From Gammaproteobacteria bacterium (GTDB lineage Bacteria; Pseudomonadota; Gammaproteobacteria; GCA-002705445; GCA-002716945), in NCBI GenBank assembly GCA_002701705.1, contig NZWU01000028.1, positions 9,027-17,188 of the forward strand: a stretch of DNA of 8,162 nucleotides. The letters are read 5' to 3'. Under the pieces are notes generated by a model. That model was not told the origin of the DNA, did no database searches, and saw only the letters and a list, made by a program, of their open reading frames with translations. Positions 1 through 6,474 of the stretch are shown here, piece by piece; positions within the stretch are counted from its first letter, which is position 1, and each line of letters begins with the position of its first letter. The position numbers and the translations under genes were made by a program.

Positions 1-1407
1 CCAATTGCTAATGAGTTATCGAAATTACAAGACGATGTTAAACCTTTCCCAGGGGATGAGTCGGTTACAATAATAGAAAGGGACTTAGGAAAGAAGATAG
101 ACATTTTGTTTTCTACATTTAATCCAAAACCAATAGCTTCTGCATCTATTGCGCAAGTCCATGAAGCAACACTTAAAAATAATGAAAACGTCATTGTAAA
201 AGTGGTTAGACCAAAGATTGCAGAACAGATAAATAAAGACTTACTGTTAATGAAAAGAATAGCAGCTTATCTTGATTCACTATCAGATGATTTCAAAAGA
301 ATGCATCTGATAGAGATAGTAAATGATTATGAAAGAGTAATTTTTGATGAACTTGATTTAATTAAAGAAGCTTCTAATGCTAAACGTATGAGAGAAAACT
401 TTAATAATTCTAATTTATTGTATATACCTAATATGCATTGGGACTTCATTACTAAAAATGTTTTAGTTATGGAAAGAGTCTTTGCAATACCTATAAATAA
501 TAAAAATGAACTCAAAAACAATGATATAGATTTTGAAGAAGTAGCTACTAAAGCTCTAGAACTATTCTTTATTCAAGTTTTCGAACACAATTTTTTCCAT
601 GCTGATATGCATCCAGGAAATATTTTCGTTAGGAAGAAAAATCATCAAACTCAATTAGTACTTGTAGATTTTGGTATAGTAGGGTCATTAAGTGAATTTG
701 ATAAAAAATATTTGGCTGAGAATTTTGTAGCTTTTTTTAATAGAGATTACTCTAAAGTTGCAAGATTACATGTTGAGTGTGAGTGGGTACCAAAAGATAC
801 TAATATTTCACAACTTGAAGAAGCTATAAGAGAAAATTGTGAACCTATGTTAGATAGACCAATCAAAGATGTGGCAATTAGTGATATTATAATTGGCTTG
901 TTTAGTACTGCTAGGAAGTTTAAATTAGAAGTTCAACCACAATTAATTTTAATGCAAAAAACGCTGTTATATACCGAAGGATTGGGAAGAGAATTCAATC
1001 CAGAATTAGATTTGTGGAAAACCTCTAAGCCCATCTTAGAGAAATGGATGAAAAAGCAGAAAGGACTTGTATCCATGATGAGAAAATTCCGTGAGAATTC
1101 TATGGAATTGATAGATGTTTTTCCAGAAATACCTACTTCTATTCGTAGAATAATTACTTTAATTAATAATGATAATTTTGATTTAAATAGAAATCTAAAA
1201 CAATTGAAGCAAGTTGAAAACCAAGTTAGAAAAAATAGTTTGCGTAACTATTGGTATTTTTCAATATTTTTCTTGCTGATTCCACCAACAATTATGGCAA
1301 TTTTGTTTACTTCCTTTGATAAACTAAACCTATATTTCAATTTTTCGGCGCCGTACATTCTCATTGTTCTTGTACTGATATTTATTTTAAGACCTAGGGA
1401 AGATTAG
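1..1407 (+). CDS. ubiB: UbiB, atypical protein kinase-like ATPase needed for ubiquinone biosynthesis (5' end outside the window)
   Basis: The reading frame is open from base 1, so 468 residues are visible. Against the roughly 545 residues of E. coli UbiB, about 80 N-terminal residues, including the KxGQ segment, lie upstream. A TTG at 106 is an internal Leu codon and not the start: the codons before it read as the normal UbiB segment ANELSKLQDDVKPFPG. Visible family marks, numbered from base 1, are the Ala-rich loop ASASIAQVH (46-54), which replaces the usual kinase glycine loop, the ATP-site lysine in VKV (about 67), the ELD...EASNA segment (about 117-127), the catalytic-loop HADMHPGN (200-207) and VDFG (222-225). 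Two hydrophobic helices at the C-terminus (about 420-440 and 450-463) fit the known membrane anchor. UbiB supports the late steps of ubiquinone synthesis at the inner membrane; its exact activity is unsettled. The stop codon overlaps the uvrD start by one base, so the two are probably cotranscribed. This differs from E. coli, where ubiB is followed by tatABC. Confidence 0.95.
   Translation, partial: PIANELSKLQDDVKPFPGDESVTIIERDLGKKIDILFSTFNPKPIASASIAQVHEATLKNNENVIVKVVRPKIAEQINKDLLLMKRIAAYLDSLSDDFKRMHLIEIVNDYERVIFDELDLIKEASNAKRMRENFNNSNLLYIPNMHWDFITKNVLVMERVFAIPINNKNELKNNDIDFEEVATKALELFFIQVFEHNFFHADMHPGNIFVRKKNHQTQLVLVDFGIVGSLSEFDKKYLAENFVAFFNRDYSKVARLHVECEWVPKDTNISQLEEAIRENCEPMLDRPIKDVAISDIIIGLFSTARKFKLEVQPQLILMQKTLLYTEGLGREFNPELDLWKTSKPILEKWMKKQKGLVSMMRKFRENSMELIDVFPEIPTSIRRIITLINNDNFDLNRNLKQLKQVENQVRKNSLRNYWYFSIFFLLIPPTIMAILFTSFDKLNLYFNFSAPYILIVLVLIFILRPRED
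1396..1400 (+). promoter_or_regulatory. Ribosome binding site of uvrD
   Basis: AGGGA lies six bases before the GTG at 1407, inside the last codons of ubiB. It is the best Shine-Dalgarno match near this junction and supports the GTG as the uvrD start. No in-frame ATG lies close by: the ATG inside AAATGATC just downstream is in another frame. Confidence 0.55.
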
Positions 1408-3530
1408 TGACTGAGCAAATAGAATTTAAAGAACTAAATGATCAACAAAGAGAAGCTGTAAACTGCAGTCAAGGAAATAAGTTAATTCTAGCAGGAGCAG
1501 GTAGTGGAAAAACTAAAGTTTTAACGTGTAGGGTAGCAAAACTGATTCACGAATTTGATATTAAGCCTAGCAATATATTGGCATTAACATTCACTAACAA
1601 AGCGTCAAATGAGATGAAGCAAAGAATCGAGAACCTACTCCATATTTCATCTCAAGGTTTATGGTTTGGAACATTTCATGGAATTTGTCGTCGTTTTTTA
1701 AAAATACATTGGAAAGATGCAGGTATATCTGAGTTTTTTTCCATATTGGATTCACAAGATCAACAAAGAATGATTAAGAGAGTTATAAAGAATAAGAATT
1801 TAGATGATAAAATCTATGACCCAAAAGCTTTACAGTCATTCATCAATTCACAGAAAGACAAGGGGAAAAGGATATCTGATTCATCAGCCAAAGATGATAC
1901 TTACAGAGATATTTTTAAAGATTATGAAGAAGTTCGTAAACAAACAAATTCATTAGATTTTGCTGATTTAATTTTGACTACTTACGAAACACTCAAAAAC
2001 AAATCTGAATTACTTAATTATTATAATAATAGATTCCAACATATTATGGTTGATGAATTTCAAGATACAAACACTTTGCAATTTAATTTACTCAAGGCTT
2101 TAAATGGAGACAAAGGATCTTTATATGCGGTAGGAGATGACGATCAGTCTATTTATGCCTGGAGGGGTGCTCGCAGTAAAAATATACAATTATTCAAAGA
2201 TGAATTTAGTAATGTTGAGATTTTCAAATTAGAACAAAACTATCGTTCTACAAACAAAATTTTAGATGTAGCAAATAATCTAATCAAAAATAATAAAAAG
2301 CGATTAGGAAAAAATTTATGGACTCTCTCAAAAAAAGGGGAGCCAGTTTATTTATACCAAGCTTACAACAATGATGATGAATCTAGATTTATTGCTGAAA
2401 AAATTAATTGGTTTGTTGACAGTGGTTTTAAAAGATCCGAAATCGCTATTTTATATCGGAATAACTTCCTTTCTAGAAGATTAGAAGAGGAATTAAATGC
2501 CAGGAAAATACCTTATAGAATTTTTGGCGGATTCCGTTTCTTTGAAAGAGCAGAAATTAAGGATGTTATTGCATATATACGATTAGCAGTTAACACTTCT
2601 GATAATGTTGCATTTGAAAGAATCATAAATGTCCCTCCCCGAGGTATCGGTGAAAAAACAATGGATTGCATTAGGCGACATTCTAAATCATGTTCGATTT
2701 CACTATGGGAATCTATTCAAAATCTTGAAGAATTAAAAATTACAAGGTCAATAGATTCAATTAAATCTTTTACTGAAATTATTAAGAAGATTTCGGAACT
2801 GACTAAAACTGCTGATTTGTCTTCTCTAATTGAGAATACAATTAAATTATCTACTTTAAAATCTTACTATGGAAACCAGAAAGGAGAAGAGGCATTATCA
2901 AAGCATGAAAACCTTGAGGAATTAATGTCTCATGCTGAGTCTTATGAAAACAATAATCTTGATAGTGATGATTTAGTCAGAGATTTTTTGGATAATGCTT
3001 CTTTAGAAGCTGGCGAATATCAATCAAAAACTCATGAGGATCCAGTGCAACTTATGACAATCCACTCAGCTAAAGGCCTAGAGTTCCCAATCGTTTTTTT
3101 GACAGGCCTTGAGGAAGGTATATTTCCCAATGAGAGGAGAAATACTGAGGGTGATTTTTTGGAAGAAGAAAGAAGATTATGTTATGTAGCAATTACAAGA
3201 GCTATGAAAATACTTTTTATCACTTATGCTGATGGTCGCTACCTACATGGGTCATTCCAACATTTAATCCCATCAAGGTTTATAAGTGAAATACCAGATG
3301 ATATGTTACAAAATGTTAAGTCAAACTCCAATTTACAATCAGTTTCTGTTTCTGCTCCGAAAAAAAAATACTTTTTCCAAATTGGCCAAAGGGTCAGGCA
3401 CACAAAATTTGGAGAAGGAATAATACAGAGGTATGAGGGGGCTAGAGATGATTTAAAACTTCATATAAACTTTGATAATTATGGCTATAAAGTTTTGGTT
3501 TTAAATTATAGCAATTTGGAATTTTTATAA
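1407..3530 (+). CDS. uvrD: UvrD, DNA helicase II (superfamily 1A, 3'-5')
   Basis: This is an ATP-driven helicase that removes the excised strand in nucleotide excision repair and unwinds DNA in mismatch repair. The 707 residues compare with 720 in E. coli. Motifs run in order: Q motif LNDQQREAV (10-18), Walker A AGAGSGKT (29-36), Ia LTFTNKA (60-66), Ib TFHG (89-92), II VDEFQDTN (215-222), III GDDDQSIYAWRGA (243-255), IV EQNYRST (276-282), V TIHSAKGLEFP (551-561) and VI EEERRLCYVAITRA (586-599). The 2B region GGFRFFERAEIKD (374-386) matches UvrD well. The C-terminal piece with GQRVRHTKFGEG (660-671) is the UvrD tail that binds RNA polymerase, which argues for UvrD over Rep. Translation starts at GTG, overlapping the ubiB stop as TAGTG, and the TRAP binding-protein gene follows after one base. 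I see no LexA box or promoter directly upstream, so expression probably comes from ahead of ubiB. A run of nine A at 3360-3368 encodes three lysines before the C-terminal domain. Confidence 0.96.
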   Translation: MTEQIEFKELNDQQREAVNCSQGNKLILAGAGSGKTKVLTCRVAKLIHEFDIKPSNILALTFTNKASNEMKQRIENLLHISSQGLWFGTFHGICRRFLKIHWKDAGISEFFSILDSQDQQRMIKRVIKNKNLDDKIYDPKALQSFINSQKDKGKRISDSSAKDDTYRDIFKDYEEVRKQTNSLDFADLILTTYETLKNKSELLNYYNNRFQHIMVDEFQDTNTLQFNLLKALNGDKGSLYAVGDDDQSIYAWRGARSKNIQLFKDEFSNVEIFKLEQNYRSTNKILDVANNLIKNNKKRLGKNLWTLSKKGEPVYLYQAYNNDDESRFIAEKINWFVDSGFKRSEIAILYRNNFLSRRLEEELNARKIPYRIFGGFRFFERAEIKDVIAYIRLAVNTSDNVAFERIINVPPRGIGEKTMDCIRRHSKSCSISLWESIQNLEELKITRSIDSIKSFTEIIKKISELTKTADLSSLIENTIKLSTLKSYYGNQKGEEALSKHENLEELMSHAESYENNNLDSDDLVRDFLDNASLEAGEYQSKTHEDPVQLMTIHSAKGLEFPIVFLTGLEEGIFPNERRNTEGDFLEEERRLCYVAITRAMKILFITYADGRYLHGSFQHLIPSRFISEIPDDMLQNVKSNSNLQSVSVSAPKKKYFFQIGQRVRHTKFGEGIIQRYEGARDDLKLHINFDNYGYKVLVLNYSNLEFL

Positions 3531-3531
3531 T

Positions 3532-4617
3532 ATGAAGAAGATAAAAAGAAGAGACTTTATTAGATCAATTGGTGTTTCACTTGTTGGCGGTTCAATCCTA
3601 GCTTCTAATGTAGCATCTTCAGATGTAAAAACACAATTTAAATGGAAGATGGTTACATCTTGGCCAAAAAATTTTCCAGGGCTGGGCGTAGGCGCAGAAA
3701 ATTTAGCTAAAATCATAAATCAATTATCAAACAATAGGATCAAGGTGAAAGTTTTTGGTGCTAATGAGTTAGTCCCCCCATTGGAAGTTTTTGACTTTGT
3801 TGCAGGGGGTGGAGCAGAACTTGGACATTCAGGTGCATATTATTGGAAAGGAAAGAGTCAGGCATGCCAATTCTTTTCATCAGTTCCATTTGGTATGAAT
3901 GCACAAGAAATGAATGCATGGCTATACTATGGTGGTGGATTAAAGTTGTGGGAAAAACTATATAAGAAATTCAATTTGATACCACGACCAGCAGGTAACA
4001 CAGGAGTTCAAATGGGTGGATGGTTTAATAAAAAAATTAGCAGTCCTAAAGACCTGAAAGGACTAAAAATGAGAATACCTGGTTTGGGTGGAGAAGTTTT
4101 AGCAAAAGCTGGTGGAGTTCCAATAACCTTACCAGGAACGGAACTTTTTACTGCGTTACAAACTGGTGCTATTGATGCAACAGAATGGGTAGGCCCTTAC
4201 AATGATAGAGCATTTGGTTTGCATAAAGCAGCAAAGTACTATTATTATCCTGGTTGGCATGAGCCAGGACCAACCCTTGAATGTACTATCAACAAAGATG
4301 CCTATGAACAACTACCATCAGATTTAAAATTCATAATAGATATTTCATGCAAGGCAGCAAATATTGATATGTTGGCAGACTATACTTCAAAGAATAATCA
4401 AGCACTACAATTTTTAATTTCTGAAGGTATAAAAATTAATGAATTTCCAAAACAAGTAATGAAATTTCTGAAAAAAATTTCAGAAGAAGTTATTGATAAA
4501 ATAGGAAAAACAGATGCAATTACACAAGAGGTATATACTTCTTATAAAAAATTCCAAGAAGAAGTTACTCCATGGACAAACCTTTCAGAAAAATCATATA
4601 TAAATTTTAGAGAATAG
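3532..4617 (+). CDS. dctP: TRAP transporter periplasmic substrate-binding protein of the TakP (2-oxoacid) type, Tat-exported
   Basis: This soluble periplasmic receptor captures an organic acid and passes it to the DctQM membrane complex. The 361-residue protein starts with a twin-arginine signal: KRRDFIR at 5-11, a hydrophobic stretch at about 12-24, and probable cleavage near 28-30. It would therefore be exported folded by the Tat system. It resembles TakP of Rhodobacter sphaeroides: NTGVQMGGWF (156-165), KMR (179-181), ATEWVGPYND (216-225) and YYYYPGWHEPGPT (236-248). Q160, E218, W219 and E244 occupy the positions that bind metal and substrate in TakP, and R181 is the conserved carboxylate-binding arginine of TRAP receptors. 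A 2-oxoacid such as pyruvate or 2-oxobutyrate is the best guess; lactate or another hydroxy acid is possible. The ATG is one base after the uvrD stop and has only a weak, distant GGA (3518-3520), so translational coupling to uvrD is likely. Its membrane partners lie on the opposite strand immediately downstream. The family call is firm; the substrate is inference. Confidence 0.93.
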   Translation: MKKIKRRDFIRSIGVSLVGGSILASNVASSDVKTQFKWKMVTSWPKNFPGLGVGAENLAKIINQLSNNRIKVKVFGANELVPPLEVFDFVAGGGAELGHSGAYYWKGKSQACQFFSSVPFGMNAQEMNAWLYYGGGLKLWEKLYKKFNLIPRPAGNTGVQMGGWFNKKISSPKDLKGLKMRIPGLGGEVLAKAGGVPITLPGTELFTALQTGAIDATEWVGPYNDRAFGLHKAAKYYYYPGWHEPGPTLECTINKDAYEQLPSDLKFIIDISCKAANIDMLADYTSKNNQALQFLISEGIKINEFPKQVMKFLKKISEEVIDKIGKTDAITQEVYTSYKKFQEEVTPWTNLSEKSYINFRE

Positions 4618-4618
4618 T

Positions 4619-5983
4619 TTAGTCAAACAAAATTTCTGGTAAAAAAGTTGTTATACCAGGGAATAAAAAAATAAATATAATTACTAATATTTGTAGTCCG
4701 ATGAATGGATAAACCCCTTTATATATGTCTGATGTTGATATATTTTTTGGAGCAACCCCTCTTAAATAAAATAAAGAAAATCCAAATGGTGGGGTAAGAA
4801 ATGAAGTCTGCAAAACCATAGCGATTAGAATACCAATCCAAATAGGATCAAACCCAAGTGAAAATAGTGTAGGCCCAAATAAAGGTATCACAATAAATAT
4901 AATCTCAATAAAGTCTAAAATAAAACCTAAAAAAAACATTAATATCAACACAATTATCAATGATATATTTTTATCTGATGGTAAATCAATTAATAAACTG
5001 TGTATTAGTGACTCACCTTCAAAGCCACGAAAAACAAGTGAAAATAAAGTTGCGCCAATGAGTATCATAAACACCATACTAGTTATTTTTATGGTTTGTC
5101 TCGAAGTCTTTTCCAAAACATTTTTTGTGAATTTGTTTTGCATAAATGATAAAAGCAATGCTCCAGCGGCACCCACAGCTGCAGCCTCTGATGGGGTTGC
5201 GAAACCGAGGATAATAGAACCTAAAACAAGAAAAATTAATATCAATGGCGGAAGAAAAGATTTTAATAAGTCTTGGTATTGATAATCTTGCACATTATTA
5301 TTGTCAGTTTGATTTTTGTTTATCTTTTGTGATTTTATATAAAAAATATAAAGAATAGGAAGTATTAATCCTGGGAGGATTGCTCCCGCAAAAAGATCTC
5401 CGATTGTAACAGTATCGGGAGAAAAAATTCCGGCATTCAATTGGGCTTGCTGATATGCAGAAGATAGTACATCGGCAAGTAAAATAAGAACTAGTGAAGG
5501 AGGTATTATTTGCCCAAGGGTTCCTGAAGCACAGATGGTACCGCATGCAAGGGAAGAAGGATAACCATTTTTAAGCATTACTGGTAGTGACAAAAGAGCA
5601 AGGGTTACAACACTTGCACCAACAATTCCAGTAGTAGCTGCCATTAATGTTCCTACAATTATGACTGATATCCCTAAGCCACCAGAACTGTTTTTATATA
5701 AACTATTCATAGATTTAAGTAAATTTTCAGCGATATCAGTTTTTTCCAAGACTGAACCCATGAAAATGAACAGCGGTACAGCAAGCAAGTTTTGGTTAGT
5801 CATGATTCCATAGAGTCTATTTGGAAAAGCTAATAGATATGAATAATCAAAAATTTCCAACATTATTCCAAAATATGCGAAGATTAGTGATATCCCTGAC
5901 AACACAAAAGCTACTGGATAGCCAGATAATAAAAAAGTGAAAGTGGTTAAAACAAAAATAATAGCAAAGTATTCAATATTCAT
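4619..5983 (-). CDS. dctM: TRAP transporter large membrane subunit DctM
   Basis: This inner-membrane subunit forms the ion-coupled transport path of a TRAP transporter. Its 454 residues are almost wholly hydrophobic, with about a dozen predicted membrane segments. Family marks are VPLFIFMGSVLEKTDIAENLL (69-89), the TGIVGASV segment (118-125), GTLGQIIPPS (154-163), GFATPSEAAAVGAAGA (260-275), DFIEIIFIVIPLFGP (357-371) and TPPFGFSLFYLRG (397-409). Residues 169-200, with the ending TIGDLFAGA, form the extended loop seen in the DctM branch that accompanies TakP-like receptors. A polar, Asn/Gln-rich loop (about 217-240) separates the two halves. The ATG overlaps the dctQ stop as ATGA, and no Shine-Dalgarno match lies upstream, so translation probably depends on coupling to dctQ. 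The stop codon is one base away from that of the convergent binding-protein gene. Family certain; the substrate is taken from the receptor. Confidence 0.95.
   Translation of the reverse strand: MNIEYFAIIFVLTTFTFLLSGYPVAFVLSGISLIFAYFGIMLEIFDYSYLLAFPNRLYGIMTNQNLLAVPLFIFMGSVLEKTDIAENLLKSMNSLYKNSSGGLGISVIIVGTLMAATTGIVGASVVTLALLSLPVMLKNGYPSSLACGTICASGTLGQIIPPSLVLILLADVLSSAYQQAQLNAGIFSPDTVTIGDLFAGAILPGLILPILYIFYIKSQKINKNQTDNNNVQDYQYQDLLKSFLPPLILIFLVLGSIILGFATPSEAAAVGAAGALLLSFMQNKFTKNVLEKTSRQTIKITSMVFMILIGATLFSLVFRGFEGESLIHSLLIDLPSDKNISLIIVLILMFFLGFILDFIEIIFIVIPLFGPTLFSLGFDPIWIGILIAMVLQTSFLTPPFGFSLFYLRGVAPKNISTSDIYKGVYPFIGLQILVIIFIFLFPGITTFLPEILFD
4633..4662 (-). terminator. Possible hairpin terminator of the thrB-dctQ-dctM transcript
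   Basis: CTGGTA (4636-4641) and TACCAG (4654-4659) form a six-base-pair stem with a 12-base loop inside the last codons of dctM. On the leftward transcript the stem is followed by AAATTTTGTTT, a weak U-rich tail. On the rightward transcript G-U pairs would lengthen the stem, but the following bases are A-rich, so it is a poor terminator in that direction. The stem is short and overlaps coding sequence, so this is tentative. It is the only such candidate I found near the convergent junction. Confidence 0.28.
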
Positions 5984-6474
5984 TTTAAATATGACTGTGT
6001 ATTCTTAATAAGCTCAGAAACACTCTGAAGCAAAATTAATATACCTGTGAAAGGAATAATACTTTTCAAAATATAAACAAGGTTTAATCCACCTGCCTCA
6101 CCTGACTGCTCCATTATTTCCCAAGATTTAATAACCATATCTGAACTTATAAAAATAATGAAAACTGAGAAAGGAATCATAAAAAATATAATTCCCAAAA
6201 TTGATACAATATTTTTTTTCTTATCGTGAAATTTTTGTGAAAGAATATCAATTTTCACATGCGAGTTTTCTTTTATCGAAAAGCTTATCCCTGCCATAAA
6301 AAAAAATGCATGTAGATACATGATAGATTCTTGTAGAGCTACACTACCAATATTTAAAACATATCTTAGAAATAAAGTTATTATTACTAAAAGCACCATA
6401 AAAAAAACTATGTAGCTAGTAAAGCTACCAATTGCCTCAGTGACACTATCTAGATATTTTTGTATCTTTTTCAT
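5980..6474 (-). CDS. dctQ: TRAP transporter small membrane subunit DctQ
   Basis: This four-helix inner-membrane protein pairs with DctM in the TRAP complex. Its 164 residues are the usual family length. Membrane segments lie at about 17-37, 50-66, 89-109 and 133-150. Visible family features are FLRYVLN after the first helix (35-41), the segment LQESIMYLHAFFFMAGISFSIKEN (48-70) followed by HVKIDIL (72-78), W118, and SGEAGGL (124-130) before the last helix, as in small subunits paired with TakP-like receptors. The sequence family is weakly conserved, but position directly before dctM makes the call secure. The ATG overlaps the thrB stop and the stop overlaps the dctM start, both as ATGA, and neither start has a recognisable Shine-Dalgarno. 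All three genes should be translated as a coupled set. A run of nine T on the coding strand (6298-6306) encodes F57-F59. Confidence 0.93.
   Translation of the reverse strand: MKKIQKYLDSVTEAIGSFTSYIVFFMVLLVIITLFLRYVLNIGSVALQESIMYLHAFFFMAGISFSIKENSHVKIDILSQKFHDKKKNIVSILGIIFFMIPFSVFIIFISSDMVIKSWEIMEQSGEAGGLNLVYILKSIIPFTGILILLQSVSELIKNTQSYLK

Noticed and set aside
106..108. TTG as the start of the ubiB gene
   Set aside because: The same frame is open back to base 1 and encodes conserved UbiB sequence there, so this is an internal leucine codon of a gene cut by the window edge.
327..521. Leftward 64-codon open frame opposite ubiB
   Set aside because: It is antisense to the conserved UbiB kinase-like domain and shows no coding features of its own.
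1346..1353. GC-rich eight-base palindrome CGGCGCCG in AT-rich sequence
   Set aside because: It falls on in-frame Ser-Ala-Pro codons of ubiB, occurs once, and has no T-rich tail or partner site; probably chance.
1373..1392. LexA-like box ahead of uvrD
   Set aside because: Only the left half (TACTG) matches; the right half lacks CAG, so it is not a credible SOS operator.
3525..3716. Leftward 63-codon open frame opposite the start of dctP
   Set aside because: It is antisense to the Tat signal and first strand of the receptor, and starts and ends in other genes without a ribosome site.
4466..4485. Perfect eight-base-pair hairpin with an AAAA loop inside dctP
   Set aside because: It lies within well-behaved coding sequence (about residues 312-318), is made mostly of A-T pairs, and is not followed by a U tract on the rightward strand. 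Chance is likely in this composition.
5058..5282. Rightward 74-codon open frame within dctM
   Set aside because: It is antisense to highly conserved DctM sequence, has no ribosome site, and resembles no protein family I know.
5304..5546. Leftward 80-codon open frame overlapping dctM
   Set aside because: It is an out-of-frame shadow of DctM, with low-complexity Cys/Ser/Arg/Tyr-rich content.
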